A stretch of DNA of 40,530 nt from Candidatus Poribacteria bacterium (lineage in GTDB: Bacteria > Poribacteria > WGA-4E > B28-G17), in NCBI GenBank assembly GCA_021162805.1, contig JAGGXZ010000055.1, positions 1-40,530 on the forward strand, in the 5' to 3' direction. The position numbers and the translations under genes are program-made. The stretch's first letter is position 1; every line of letters begins with the position of its first letter. The notes beneath the pieces are model-generated. The model was not told where the DNA came from. It saw only the letters and a program-made list of their open reading frames with translations, and made no database searches. Shown piece by piece: positions 14,922-23,593 of this stretch.

Positions 14922-17219
14922 TCAGCTCATGTTCCCCTCTTCATCAAACGACGCCCTTATCTCACAGCTCCTGGTGACCGGAACCCGTCCGCAGCAGATC
15001 TTCAGGGTTCCCGTTGTGAGATCGTAGCTCCATCCCAGTTCATCCTTCAGCTCCCCGCGTTTTGGAACAGCGGCACCGTCGAGCTCCACCCGTACGGGCT
15101 TCCTCCCCTGCCTCTCGACCCGTATGACTCTGGAGGCCGGCTGGCCGGCATATATGCCGTCGGCGGCTGAGATACTCAGCCTCCATCCCCACTCTCTCTC
15201 CTCGTGGTGGATATATGTGCGAGCCACCTCGCCCCTCTCATAGGCGAAACTGACTCCGTCATCCTCATACAGCGTGAATCTGCTCTCTCCTCCAGGATAA
15301 AGGAGAAGCGTCAGCTCATCCTCATGTCTCTCTCCGATGTGGTTCATCGTCGGCCCCATGGGCACAACGGCGCCGGCTCTGACGAAGATCGGTATCAGAT
15401 CGATCGGAACCTCATACTCGATGTCATCCGGCCCCTCATAGATATCGCCCGACCAGAAGTCGATCCACTTTCCGGGCGGCAGGTGAATATTCCTAGGCCC
15501 TTTCTGGATCACAGGGGCGATCATCATGGAATCGCCGAACATGTATTGATCATCCAGCGACCTTGTGGCGGGGTCATCGGGAAAATCCAAGTAGAGCGGC
15601 CTTATGACCGGTACGCCCTCCTCCCTTGCCCTCCAGAAGGCGGAATAGATATAGGGCAGAAGTCGCATTCTCATCTCGGCGTATCTTCTGAAGATGCCCT
15701 CACATCTTTTGCCCATCCTCCAGGGTGTGATGCCGTCCGCCCAGGCGTTTATCATGGCGAGGGGTGAGAGGAACATAAGTTGGGCCCTCCTTATGAACTC
15801 CTCGGCGGAGCTCGTTTTCCTGACCTCCGGACACCAAAGCGTCATCGTGAATCCGCTGTTAACTAAGGCCCGGAGATATTCCCGAAAGCCATAGAGATCG
15901 CTGTAGGCGCATGTGGCATACCGGTGTGAGCCGGTGAAATTGCCCCTGCACAGCAGATAGGTTCGTCTGTTCGCCCTGCGGTAGACGGAATGTATGGCAT
16001 CCTGATAGAGAAATCCGAAGATATTGTGCATCTCCGACCCCTTAAGCCCACCCGGAAACTTCGTCTCATCGGGAAAGAACCAACCTCCGGTGAAATCCGA
16101 TCCATCGCATTCATCCAGTTTAAACCCGTCCACGCCTTTTCTCACGAACTCCCTCTCGTGATATTCCGTAAAGACCCTACGGGCCTCATCAACGGTGAAG
16201 TCGGGCACCAAACCACCCCATACCTCCCTATCCGCTGAGTGCGGCTTGATCTCCTCATAGATCGGCGATGAGGGGTGGACGTATGCGTGCTCCCACAGAT
16301 TCAACCTGAACCCCCTTTCATGCAGCCATTCGATGAGCCCATCCGGATCGGGGAAATCGGACTTATTCCACACATATGAGCAGGAATAGGCATGCGTTTG
16401 CCAGCTCGGCTCAAGACCGATAACATCACATGGTATCCCCCTACGCCTGAACTCCTCGGCCACATGCCTGATCTTATCCTCCTTCCATCCGGATTTCATC
16501 CTGTACCAGAACCCAAGCCCCCATTTGGGAGGTATGGCCGGAGGGCCGGTTATCTCGACGTATCGGGCGACGATCTGCCTGGGCAAAGGGCCATAGATCA
16601 TAAAGAGATCCATCGAATCGCCCGGGGTGGAGATCACAACCGTATCGGGATTCTCCCCCTCAGCCATCTGGAAGGTCGAGTAGAGATGCGTGTTCACAAG
16701 GATCCCATATCCTCGGGAGCTGAGGAAGAAGGGCACGACGACGTGGGACTGGCCGTTATCCTCCTTCGGATCGGCGGTCACCTTCAGAAATCGAAGCTTG
16801 CCCCGATGGTTAAAGCTATGAAACTGAAGCCCGAATCCGAAGAAATCCTCATCCTCCTCGGCCCTTCGTGAGATCTTCGTTACCCCTCCTTCAAAGCGAA
16901 TCCCATCGGCGTCGAGGTTTATGGGATGGCCGTCGCGGGAGAAGAGGTCAAATCTGAGAGGGGATTTGTGGAGTTTCAGCTTTATCGATGAGGTGGTTAT
17001 CTCCAGATGATCCTCCTCGTCCTTCAATTCGAACGAGGGAAGCCCCCACGACCTTTCGGGCAGGGCGGGATTGGGTTTCGGCCCTTCCCCCCGCCACACC
17101 TGAACTCTGGCGATCTCACGACTGCAGATGGTGATCCTCATCTTCCCGTTAGAGGCTTTGATGTGTATACCGTTCCCTTTCACCTCTCTTGAGACATAGC
17201 TGCCGATTTCATCCCTCAT
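14922..17219 (-). CDS. Glycoside hydrolase family 31 (alpha-glycosidase)
   Basis: About 765 residues. An N-terminal beta-sandwich contains EDFFGFGLQFHSFNHRGK. The (beta/alpha)8 barrel has WGLGFWYRMKSGW and GIPCDVIGLEPSWQTH. The nucleophile region is GVDGFKLDECDGSD near residue 370, and an acid/base loop follows around RGNFTGSHRYATCAYSD. C-terminal beta domains include FGDSMMIAPVIQKGPR and LPPGKWIDFWSGD. These are GH31 hallmarks; family members release alpha-glucose or alpha-xylose from oligosaccharides, and the exact substrate is not evident. No signal peptide is seen, so it is probably cytoplasmic. I chose the ATG at 17219 (GAGGTG 7 bases upstream) over 17234; it overlaps the end of the GT9 gene by 11 bases. 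Confidence 0.9.
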   Translation of the reverse strand: MRDEIGSYVSREVKGNGIHIKASNGKMRITICSREIARVQVWRGEGPKPNPALPERSWGLPSFELKDEEDHLEITTSSIKLKLHKSPLRFDLFSRDGHPINLDADGIRFEGGVTKISRRAEEDEDFFGFGLQFHSFNHRGKLRFLKVTADPKEDNGQSHVVVPFFLSSRGYGILVNTHLYSTFQMAEGENPDTVVISTPGDSMDLFMIYGPLPRQIVARYVEITGPPAIPPKWGLGFWYRMKSGWKEDKIRHVAEEFRRRGIPCDVIGLEPSWQTHAYSCSYVWNKSDFPDPDGLIEWLHERGFRLNLWEHAYVHPSSPIYEEIKPHSADREVWGGLVPDFTVDEARRVFTEYHEREFVRKGVDGFKLDECDGSDFTGGWFFPDETKFPGGLKGSEMHNIFGFLYQDAIHSVYRRANRRTYLLCRGNFTGSHRYATCAYSDLYGFREYLRALVNSGFTMTLWCPEVRKTSSAEEFIRRAQLMFLSPLAMINAWADGITPWRMGKRCEGIFRRYAEMRMRLLPYIYSAFWRAREEGVPVIRPLYLDFPDDPATRSLDDQYMFGDSMMIAPVIQKGPRNIHLPPGKWIDFWSGDIYEGPDDIEYEVPIDLIPIFVRAGAVVPMGPTMNHIGERHEDELTLLLYPGGESRFTLYEDDGVSFAYERGEVARTYIHHEEREWGWRLSISAADGIYAGQPASRVIRVERQGRKPVRVELDGAAVPKRGELKDELGWSYDLTTGTLKICCGRVPVTRSCEIRASFDEEGNMS

Positions 17220-18213
17220 ACTTACGCACCTCATCCCAACGTGCTATGGCTTCAAGACAGGCTTTGAGGGCGTCGTCGACGCCTATCGATCGGATAACGG
17301 GACATGGTTTGATCCCACAGCCTCCGGGACGCCTTCCCGGGTGACAGGGAGCACAATCCATCCTGAGCTTGCCGACGATCGTGATGACGCGTTCCCCGTA
17401 GGGAGAACTGCGCAGATGGTCCGTCGGCCCGAAGAGAGCGACGGTCGGCACCCCCACCGCCGCGGCGAGGTGTGTGGTGCCGGTGTCATTTCCCACGTAG
17501 ATCGAACATCGTCTCATCAGCGCGGCCGCCGTTCTCAGGGGCAGTCCGACGCATTTTATCGCCTTCCCCTTGATCCTTCGCTCAACCGATTCGGCCAAAT
17601 CCTCCTCTTCGGGGCCCGCGAAAAGCAGGAGATTAAGCCCCAACCTTTCCGAGAGCCGTTCGGCCAGCTCCGAGAATCTGTCCGTCCCCCAGAGCTTGTA
17701 GGGCCACCCGCCGCCGGGATGTATTCCGATGAACCTTTCCCCCTCATCCGCCCCCCTTTCGGCGAGAAACCGATCGGCCGATTCGATCTCCTCACTTCTG
17801 AGTTCGATCTCAGGTTTCGCCCCCCTGACATCTATTCCGTGTGTTCTGAGCACGTCTAGATATCTCTGAACGGCATGTCTTCTGCTCCGCCTGATCTCCC
17901 TCCTTATCCTCCATCTCTCCCGTCCGATAAGGCTTGACCACGGCGCATCGCGCAGATCCACGACGAGATCGAACCTCCTATCCTTCAGGTCCTTTATCAG
18001 CCTCACCTTTCCCCTCAATCCCCTGTGAAGATGGCGCTTATCGTAGATCAACACCTCATCGATCCTCGGATCGCCCTTAAGAACCGGCGCCGGTTTAGGA
18101 TTAAGCAGGTATGAGAGATGACAGCCGGGGAATTCGTCCTTCAAAGGCGGGATGACGCAGGTCGAAAGGACGGCATCACCTATGTGTGAGAAGCTCAACA
18201 CCAATATCCTCAT
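17209..18213 (-). CDS. Glycosyltransferase family 9 (heptosyltransferase-like)
   Basis: About 334 residues. It begins MRILVLSFSHIGDAVLSTCV, the GT9 opening with the conserved GD. The C-terminal half has IGIHPGGGWPYKLWG and the nucleotide-sugar site YVGNDTGTTHLAAAVGVP followed by ALFGPTDH. GT9 enzymes such as WaaC and WaaF add heptose in LPS core synthesis at the inner membrane. A CxPCHPGRRPGGC cysteine cluster near the end (residues about 290-310) is seen in many relatives. The in-frame start at 18276 would add 21 residues from the neighbour, so I use 18213, where the GT9 fold begins. It overlaps the second GT9 gene by 38 bases and the GH31 gene by 11, so the three form one operon. Confidence 0.88.
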   Translation of the reverse strand: MRILVLSFSHIGDAVLSTCVIPPLKDEFPGCHLSYLLNPKPAPVLKGDPRIDEVLIYDKRHLHRGLRGKVRLIKDLKDRRFDLVVDLRDAPWSSLIGRERWRIRREIRRSRRHAVQRYLDVLRTHGIDVRGAKPEIELRSEEIESADRFLAERGADEGERFIGIHPGGGWPYKLWGTDRFSELAERLSERLGLNLLLFAGPEEEDLAESVERRIKGKAIKCVGLPLRTAAALMRRCSIYVGNDTGTTHLAAAVGVPTVALFGPTDHLRSSPYGERVITIVGKLRMDCAPCHPGRRPGGCGIKPCPVIRSIGVDDALKACLEAIARWDEVRKYEG

Positions 18214-19198
18214 CCTCCAACATCTCCTCGAGCCCCTTCCAGACCAGATCGACGGGCAACCTCTTGATACACTCATAGCCGCGACGGCATTTATGGGCGC
18301 TACAGGGGAAACAGCCGAGATCGCGCCTGATCACCTTGGCCTTTTCGCTTAAGGGACGCCATCTGACGTGATCGGTGGGGCCGAATATCGCCAGCGTTGG
18401 CACCTCCAAAGCGGCGGCGATGTGCATCGGTCCGGAGTCGTTACAGATGAAGAGTGAAACGTGAGCTATCACGGCCACTAAGCTTCTCACGTTTTCGGGC
18501 TGTATCAGAGCCGGTTTGATCCGCATCTGGGAGGCGATCTCACCCGCGATCCCCTCCTCGCCTGGGCCGAAGATGATCGCCACCTGCATGTCGTATCTCT
18601 CCGAGAGCCTCTCCCCAATTCGGGCGAACCCATCGGGTGGCCACAGCTTATCCCAGGAGCTACCGCCGGGATGTATCGCGCACCATGGCCGTCGCGGGTC
18701 TATACCCGCCCGAATGATCTCCCGCATCCCGGTTTCCCTCTCCTCCTCCCTCAGGGCGAGCTTGAGCCTCAGAGGCGCCAACCTGTCACATACTTTTGCG
18801 ATGAGATCGAGGTTCCTTCGAGCCTCATGGACCTCGCCCTTGACATATCGATATGGAACGCGAATGGAGAGGAGGGATGAGAACCGCTTCCCCTTCCATC
18901 CGAGCTTGATCCTCGCTCCGGAGAAGGCAGCGGTCAGGTTGCAAAGGTATGCGTTTTGGACGGCCACGGCGAGATCGGGTTTCAGCCGCCTTACCTCACT
19001 CACGAGTTTCAAGCCCCTCAGCGTTATCGTCTCGTCCACATCGGGATTGTGTTTGAGCAGATCGGCCTGGGGAGGAGAACAGGCAACTACGATCCTTGCA
19101 TCCGGATAGCTCAACCTAAGCGATGCGATGGCCGGCGTGGTGTTGAGCATATCGCCTATGCCGTCCCTCCTGATGAGGAGTATCCTTTTGAAGTCCAA
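18176..19198 (-). CDS. Glycosyltransferase family 9 (heptosyltransferase-like)
   Basis: This 340-residue second GT9 enzyme reads FKRILLIRRDGIGDMLNTTP at the N-terminus. The donor-binding half has CAIHPGGSSWDKLWPPDGF, LFICNDSGPMHIAAALEVP and AIFGPTDHVRW, followed by a cysteine-containing tail (DLGCFPCSAHKCRRGYECI). The start is a TTG at 19198 with AGGA about 9 bases upstream; the TTG lies inside a heptameric tandem repeat (19191-19218). Two adjacent GT9 genes suggest consecutive steps of lipopolysaccharide-core or other surface-glycan assembly. They are paralogs of different sequence, not a recent duplication. It is first of the three-gene run ending in GH31. Confidence 0.88.
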   Translation of the reverse strand: MDFKRILLIRRDGIGDMLNTTPAIASLRLSYPDARIVVACSPPQADLLKHNPDVDETITLRGLKLVSEVRRLKPDLAVAVQNAYLCNLTAAFSGARIKLGWKGKRFSSLLSIRVPYRYVKGEVHEARRNLDLIAKVCDRLAPLRLKLALREEERETGMREIIRAGIDPRRPWCAIHPGGSSWDKLWPPDGFARIGERLSERYDMQVAIIFGPGEEGIAGEIASQMRIKPALIQPENVRSLVAVIAHVSLFICNDSGPMHIAAALEVPTLAIFGPTDHVRWRPLSEKAKVIRRDLGCFPCSAHKCRRGYECIKRLPVDLVWKGLEEMLEDEDIGVELLTHR

Positions 19199-19218
19199 GG
19201 TCCAACGTCCTAAGTCCT
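19191..19218. repeat. Heptameric tandem repeat
   Basis: Four consecutive 7-base units (AAGTCCA, AGGTCCA, ACGTCCT, AAGTCCT) run from 19191 to 19218 and include the TTG start codon of the GT9 gene. Short heptamer repeats of this kind occur in some cyanobacteria and other lineages with repeat-rich spacers. A similar 7-8 base periodicity occurs at 8707-8742. Confidence 0.65.
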
Positions 19219-19224
19219 AAATTA

Positions 19225-19434
19225 ATCGCTCTTATTTCCCTTGAGTGTAGTATCTATGGCCAATTGTCCGCCGTCCACAGCTCAACCGTCATTTGTAGTC
19301 ATTAAGTCATTTGGCTTCGCCGTCATTAATGACTACAAATGACTATCAATGACGACAAATGACGATAAATGACCTATAAGCGGCGGACGGTAGCTTTAAA
19401 AATCTCCGCTACACTCAGCGATAATATGAGCGAT
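19225..19434. repeat. Palindromic, MITE-like intergenic element
   Basis: The 240-base spacer between the GT9 and cytidylate-kinase-like genes is built from nested inverted repeats. A perfect 18-bp pair lies at 19288-19305 and 19326-19343 (20-base loop). Outside it are GTCCGCCG (19266-19273) with CGGCGGAC (19381-19388), then GAGTGTAG (19243-19250) with CTACACTC (19409-19416), and the outermost ATCGCTC (19225-19231) with GAGCGAT (19428-19434). Four tandem 10-base units ending in AATGAC run from 19334 to 19373. No coding frame is present. The long imperfect terminal repeats suggest a miniature inverted-repeat element; no target duplication is evident. Confidence 0.65.
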
Positions 19435-19439
19435 AAGGT

Positions 19440-20138
19440 TTAAAGCACCTGTGGGAACTTGGCGCGCAGGGCGGTTATGATCACATCGGTGGCCTCCTCA
19501 ATGCCGATATAATCCGTGTTTATGGTCAGGTCGTAGTGGATCGGATCGTTTATGTCCAACCTGAACATCTTCTTGACGAAGTCCCGTCTCTGCCTATCCG
19601 AGCGAAGGATCTTCCTTTTGGCCTCATCCTCGGATATATTCTCCCTCTGCATCAGCCTATTAATCCTCGACTCCATGGAAGCGACGATCCTAACGGCTAA
19701 CGTGCAGCGGGTGCAATTAAGGATGAAATTCGCCCCGCGACCCAGTATGATCGCCTTTCCCCGCTGGGCGATGGTGAAGATCGTCTCAACGAGATGTCTC
19801 CGATAGACGTAACGGTCGATCGTTTTCTCCTTGGAGAAAGCCCTCAAGATCGCCTCTATCTCCGTCTGATGTCTCTCGTCCAGAAGCTCGACCATTTTTC
19901 TATGGACGTTTGCGTTGGTGGCGATCTCATCTACGATCTCCCTATCCCATAGCTCCCACCCTAGAATCTTGTTCAGCCTGACCGCTATATCCCTCCCGCC
20001 GCTTGCCAGGAGACGGGAGATGGTGATGACGGGCATCTGTTCCCTAGGCCCGAATTCCTCCCCCTCCTCACCCATTCCGGTTTGGGCGAGGATCCAGTTT
20101 CTGATCTTTTCGCTTTTAATGACATCATCTATCTTCAA
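19440..20138 (-). CDS. Cytidylate-kinase-like protein
   Basis: This 232-residue protein belongs to the cytidylate-kinase-like group (Cytidylate_kin2). After a variable N-terminus of about 34 residues it has VITISRLLASGGRDIAVRL, a degenerate P-loop, then WDREIVDEIA, GKAIILGRGANFIL, and the lid-like RINRLMQRENISEDEAKR with RQRRDFVKKMF. Members are predicted nucleoside monophosphate kinases, but their real substrates are mostly unknown. They differ from the housekeeping Cmk, whose P-loop is more classical. The TTG start overlaps the stop of the Ser/Thr kinase gene by TTGA, and AGGAGG lies 11 bases upstream. It is the last gene of a five-gene overlapping operon and is followed by the palindromic spacer. 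Confidence 0.85.
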   Translation of the reverse strand: MKIDDVIKSEKIRNWILAQTGMGEEGEEFGPREQMPVITISRLLASGGRDIAVRLNKILGWELWDREIVDEIATNANVHRKMVELLDERHQTEIEAILRAFSKEKTIDRYVYRRHLVETIFTIAQRGKAIILGRGANFILNCTRCTLAVRIVASMESRINRLMQRENISEDEAKRKILRSDRQRRDFVKKMFRLDINDPIHYDLTINTDYIGIEEATDVIITALRAKFPQVL

Positions 20139-22012
20139 CTTTCAACCGTCCTCCTTTTCTTCGATTCTATTGTGGCCAACAACCTTCGCGCCTGATCAGC
20201 AGGCGACCATCTGCCCATCCCCGATGAGAGATTGACCGCCTGACGACAGGCAGTATAGGCCTCCTCGAGCTGATCCTCCTCAAGGGCGAGCTGGGCGGCC
20301 GTATAATAGGCCGTGATCGCCTTTTTGGTCATTCCCCTCCTCTCGATTTCCCTTAGAGCCGTCTGATAGGCATCGGCGGCTTTGAGATAGAACTGCGCTG
20401 CTGAGGCCCATTCACCTTCGATCGCTGCCCTCTCGGCCAGAGATCGATAGACCGACGCCGATCTCTCCAGCATCTTGCGTCCCTTTCTCCTTCGACCTCC
20501 CGATTTGTAGGCCATGGCCGAGCTCATCAACAGCTTAGCCGCATCGGCGGAAGGTCCATCCTTCAGCAGATCCTCAGCGCATCTCCTGAACAGCTTAGCC
20601 GCTTTCCTATAGCATCTCCTGGCTCTGAAGAATCGGGATTCATCCCAAAGGGATCTGCCCTCGTCCATGTATAGCTCGGCAACCCTCCTGCGATCCCCCC
20701 TTTTCCTGTATTCCCTGATCATACGTCGGTAATCCCCGGGCCTGAGCTCCCTCATCTCCTCAGCGGATTCAAGCTCGCTGAGACAGGTGACCTGTGACAT
20801 CTTCTCCTTCAGGAGATTGAACTCCGTTTGGGAAAGGGATCTGATGATCTGGATCGCAGTCCTCAGATCTGCCCCTCGCTTCATATCTCCCGCCCTCGAT
20901 ATGTTCACCATGAGATCCTCGATCAGATCGGCGGTCGAGTCGTCGGGTGCAATGGATCTGAGGATCCCTCTCAACCTCCGGCCGGCTGAGGATCGATCCC
21001 CACCCGTCAACTCCTCCTTCGCCCGGCGATACTCATCGATGATCCGACTCTCAAGATCGGCCCTCTCGATCTCATCGATGAGCCTATCAAGCATAAAGGC
21101 AGCGTGTTTGGGATCAAAGCCCAACCGTGATGCGATCTCAGGTGAAAGCTTACGGGGGTCCTCTCCGGAACTCCGAAGAGCGTAAACCCTATCTCTAAAC
21201 AGCTTTTCCCTCACTCTCTCCAGATCTTCGATCAGATCGGCGACCGATTGGTATCTATCCTTAGGGTTCGGATCAAGAGCTTTACGTATGATATCGGCCA
21301 GCTCATCCGGCAGATCGTCGGAGATCCGCACCTCATCGAGCTTTTTAGCCTTCTCGATGAGATCGGTCTCATCCGAGGGGAAGGGGAGGCTGCCGGTAGC
21401 CATCTCATGGAGGATGATGCCGACGGAGTAGATATCGGCCCTGTGGTCGTAGTTGCCCCTCAACTGCTCGGGCGCCATATACCTTCTGGTTCCGACGATC
21501 GTATGCAGATATTCGGACTGCTCGGCGGCTCTGGCCACGCTGAAATCGGTCAGCTTTGCCCTGAAGGAGGAGTCTATGAGGATGTTCTGAGGTTTGATAT
21601 CCCTGTGGATAATCCCAAGGCTATGGGCATGCTGTAGGGCATTGCAGATGTCCATCCCTATCCTGATCGTCTCCTCCAAGGAGAGGGAACGGGATGAGAT
21701 CAACCTCTTGAGGTTTCCCCCATCGACGTATTCCATGACTATGTAGGCTACGCACTCCTCATCCCCCGGTTCGACCGTGTGGACGGCGACGATGTTGGGA
21801 TGCCCCCATAGCTTCCCCATAAACCTCATCTCGTCCAAGACATACCTGATCGATCGCTCATCATATCGATCCCTCTGAAGCGCCTTTATGGCGACGGGTC
21901 TATCGCAAAACACGTCCTGAGCCTTGAAGACCGAACCGAAGGTTCCGTTGCCCAAAAACCGCTCTATTCTGTATTTCCCAAGCAATACCTGATTCAGGAT
22001 CATCTCGTTCAC
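20135..22012 (-). CDS. Hanks-type Ser/Thr protein kinase with helical C-terminal repeats
   Basis: This 625-residue protein has a kinase domain at about residues 13-275: glycine loop GNGTFGSVFKA, lysine K43 in VAIKAL, HRDIKPQN with catalytic D138, magnesium motif D156-F157-S158 (DFS in place of DFG), and GTRRYMAPEQLRG. The rest (about 290-625) is alpha-helical, Arg/Lys/Glu-rich and resembles TPR-like helix pairs (ARRCYRKAAKLFRRCAE, AAQFYLKAADAYQTALRE). There is no membrane helix or PASTA domain, so it should be cytoplasmic. The start is GTG at 22012 (ATG at 22003 possible) and overlaps the menA stop by GTGA. Its substrates are unknown. The operon placement next to a histidine kinase suggests a signalling role. 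Confidence 0.9.
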   Translation of the reverse strand: MNEMILNQVLLGKYRIERFLGNGTFGSVFKAQDVFCDRPVAIKALQRDRYDERSIRYVLDEMRFMGKLWGHPNIVAVHTVEPGDEECVAYIVMEYVDGGNLKRLISSRSLSLEETIRIGMDICNALQHAHSLGIIHRDIKPQNILIDSSFRAKLTDFSVARAAEQSEYLHTIVGTRRYMAPEQLRGNYDHRADIYSVGIILHEMATGSLPFPSDETDLIEKAKKLDEVRISDDLPDELADIIRKALDPNPKDRYQSVADLIEDLERVREKLFRDRVYALRSSGEDPRKLSPEIASRLGFDPKHAAFMLDRLIDEIERADLESRIIDEYRRAKEELTGGDRSSAGRRLRGILRSIAPDDSTADLIEDLMVNISRAGDMKRGADLRTAIQIIRSLSQTEFNLLKEKMSQVTCLSELESAEEMRELRPGDYRRMIREYRKRGDRRRVAELYMDEGRSLWDESRFFRARRCYRKAAKLFRRCAEDLLKDGPSADAAKLLMSSAMAYKSGGRRRKGRKMLERSASVYRSLAERAAIEGEWASAAQFYLKAADAYQTALREIERRGMTKKAITAYYTAAQLALEEDQLEEAYTACRQAVNLSSGMGRWSPADQARRLLATIESKKRRTVES

Positions 22013-22899
22013 ACCAGCCTATCCAGCAGATAGGCGAGACAAAGCGCCAGGCCGAAGGAAAGATGAAGCATGACCGTCGCTGCGTTCGCCGGGATTAAAT
22101 TCATCGGATCGTCGTATCTCGATAAGGCTATCTTGGCGCTTTTGAAAGCTATGGGAAGGGTGATCAGAGCTATCGCCACCCAGGGGATGCCGAGGAGGAT
22201 AAGCCAGATATAGGAAAAGGCCAGCATCCCGACATAGATGTAGGCCGATCTTCTCAATCCCAGCTTGACCACAAGCGTTCTTTTGCCGACGGCGGCGTCC
22301 GCGTCGTAGTCAGGGAACTCGTTTATCCATAGCACGGCGGCTATCAGGAGCGATATCGGCACAGAGGCGATGACCGGCCGCAGGGAGAGAAATCCCGTTT
22401 GAACGTAATATGAGCCGAGGACGACGAGGATTCCGAAATTCAGCCCGACCATCATCTCGCCGAGACCGTGATAACCAAACCTTATGGGCACGGCGGTATA
22501 GAAGAATCCTGAGAACACACCGATGAGACCCAAATAGAGGATAACATTTCCCGGGCGTCTCCAGTTGAGATAGAGCCCTATGAGACACCCTAGGGTGAAC
22601 CACGATAGCGAGTAGATTAAAATCCCTCTTGGCGAAATCAGCCCATCCTGAATCACCCTGCTCCCGCCGCTGAAAGGGGTGGGATGGGGATTCAGATCGT
22701 CGTTTCCGGAGAGATGATCGAAGTAATCGTTCGCGAGGTTCGTTCCGGCATGTAGGGCGATCACGCCTATCAACGTGAGGATCAGATCCGGAACCGATAT
22801 CCTGCCCGTATGGTTATAGGCCACGGCGGTACCCAGAAGGACGGGAACGGTGGAGGCGGTGAAGAAGGGAGCTCGCAGCGCTTTAACCCACCTGTTCAT
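22009..22899 (-). CDS. menA: MenA-type UbiA-family prenyltransferase
   Basis: This 296-residue integral membrane protein has about eight to nine hydrophobic helices. The first aspartate-rich motif is NLANDYFDHLSGND (about residues 53-66), and the second is around NEFPDYDADAAVGKRTL (about 190-206). This pair is typical of 1,4-dihydroxy-2-naphthoate prenyltransferase, which attaches the isoprenoid tail in menaquinone synthesis. Related UbiA enzymes cannot be fully excluded without alignment. No other men gene is in the window. The gene overlaps the histidine kinase upstream by 17 bases and the Ser/Thr kinase downstream by 4, so it is co-transcribed with signalling genes rather than with quinone genes. 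Confidence 0.78.
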   Translation of the reverse strand: MNRWVKALRAPFFTASTVPVLLGTAVAYNHTGRISVPDLILTLIGVIALHAGTNLANDYFDHLSGNDDLNPHPTPFSGGSRVIQDGLISPRGILIYSLSWFTLGCLIGLYLNWRRPGNVILYLGLIGVFSGFFYTAVPIRFGYHGLGEMMVGLNFGILVVLGSYYVQTGFLSLRPVIASVPISLLIAAVLWINEFPDYDADAAVGKRTLVVKLGLRRSAYIYVGMLAFSYIWLILLGIPWVAIALITLPIAFKSAKIALSRYDDPMNLIPANAATVMLHLSFGLALCLAYLLDRLV

Positions 22900-23593
22900 C
22901 GGGCACCTCCAGCGGCAGTTTTAACGTGAACTTGGACCCTTTCCCGGGCTTGCTCTCCACCTCGATATCTCCTCCCATCAATCTCGCTAGCCTTCTCGAT
23001 ATGCTTAACCCCAGCCCATATCCGTCCGTCCCTGGGATCAACTGGACGAACTCCTTGAAAAGCTTTTCGATATCTTCTCGTTCAATTCCGGGACCGGTGT
23101 CGATCACGGAGAACTCGATCCATCCGTCATCATCCGAGGGTTCGCATGTGAGTTCCACGTAACCTCGCTCGGTGAATTTAACGGCGTTTGAGAGCAGGTT
23201 AAGCAGAATCTGCCTGAGCTTGACCGTATCGGTCAGTATGCTTTTGAGGGAGGGATCGAGGTGGAATCTAAGATCTATCCCTTTTTTCCTGGCCATCGGC
23301 TCAACGGTTCTGACGGTATTCGCTATGAATTCGGGCAGATAACACCTCCCGATCTCCACCTTCACCTTTCCGGAATCTATCCTGGAGATATCCAGCACAT
23401 CGTTGACCAGTTTGAGGAGATGCTGGGCATTTTTATGGATCATTTCGACGGCCGCCTGAACCTCGCCGTTCACCTCGCCCATCAGCCCCTGCAGGATGGC
23501 GTCTGAGAGGGCGATGATAGAGGTTAGCGGGGTTCGCATCTCATGGGTCATATCCGAGATAAGGTTGGGTTCCTTTCGGTTGAAATCATCCAT
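22883..23593 (-). CDS. Sensor-less histidine kinase
   Basis: This 236-residue protein consists only of the kinase core. HisKA has H17 in MTHEMRTPLTSI, followed by DVLDISRIDSGKV. The HATPase domain has the N box LLNLLSNAVKFTERG, then VIDTGPGIEREDIEKLF, FVQLIPGTDGYGLGLSIS and GKGSKFTLKLPL. There is no input domain, membrane helix or receiver, so it must get its signal from a partner or from another protein's domain. No response regulator lies in this operon. The ATG at 23593 overlaps the GATase-like gene by 8 bases. All phosphotransfer motifs are present, so it should be active. Confidence 0.88.
   Translation of the reverse strand: MDDFNRKEPNLISDMTHEMRTPLTSIIALSDAILQGLMGEVNGEVQAAVEMIHKNAQHLLKLVNDVLDISRIDSGKVKVEIGRCYLPEFIANTVRTVEPMARKKGIDLRFHLDPSLKSILTDTVKLRQILLNLLSNAVKFTERGYVELTCEPSDDDGWIEFSVIDTGPGIEREDIEKLFKEFVQLIPGTDGYGLGLSISRRLARLMGGDIEVESKPGKGSKFTLKLPLEVPDEQVG

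Noticed and set aside
19334-19373. Four 10-base repeats as a possible CRISPR array
   Set aside because: Units are only 10 bases without spacers and no cas genes are present; it is a tandem repeat within the palindromic element.
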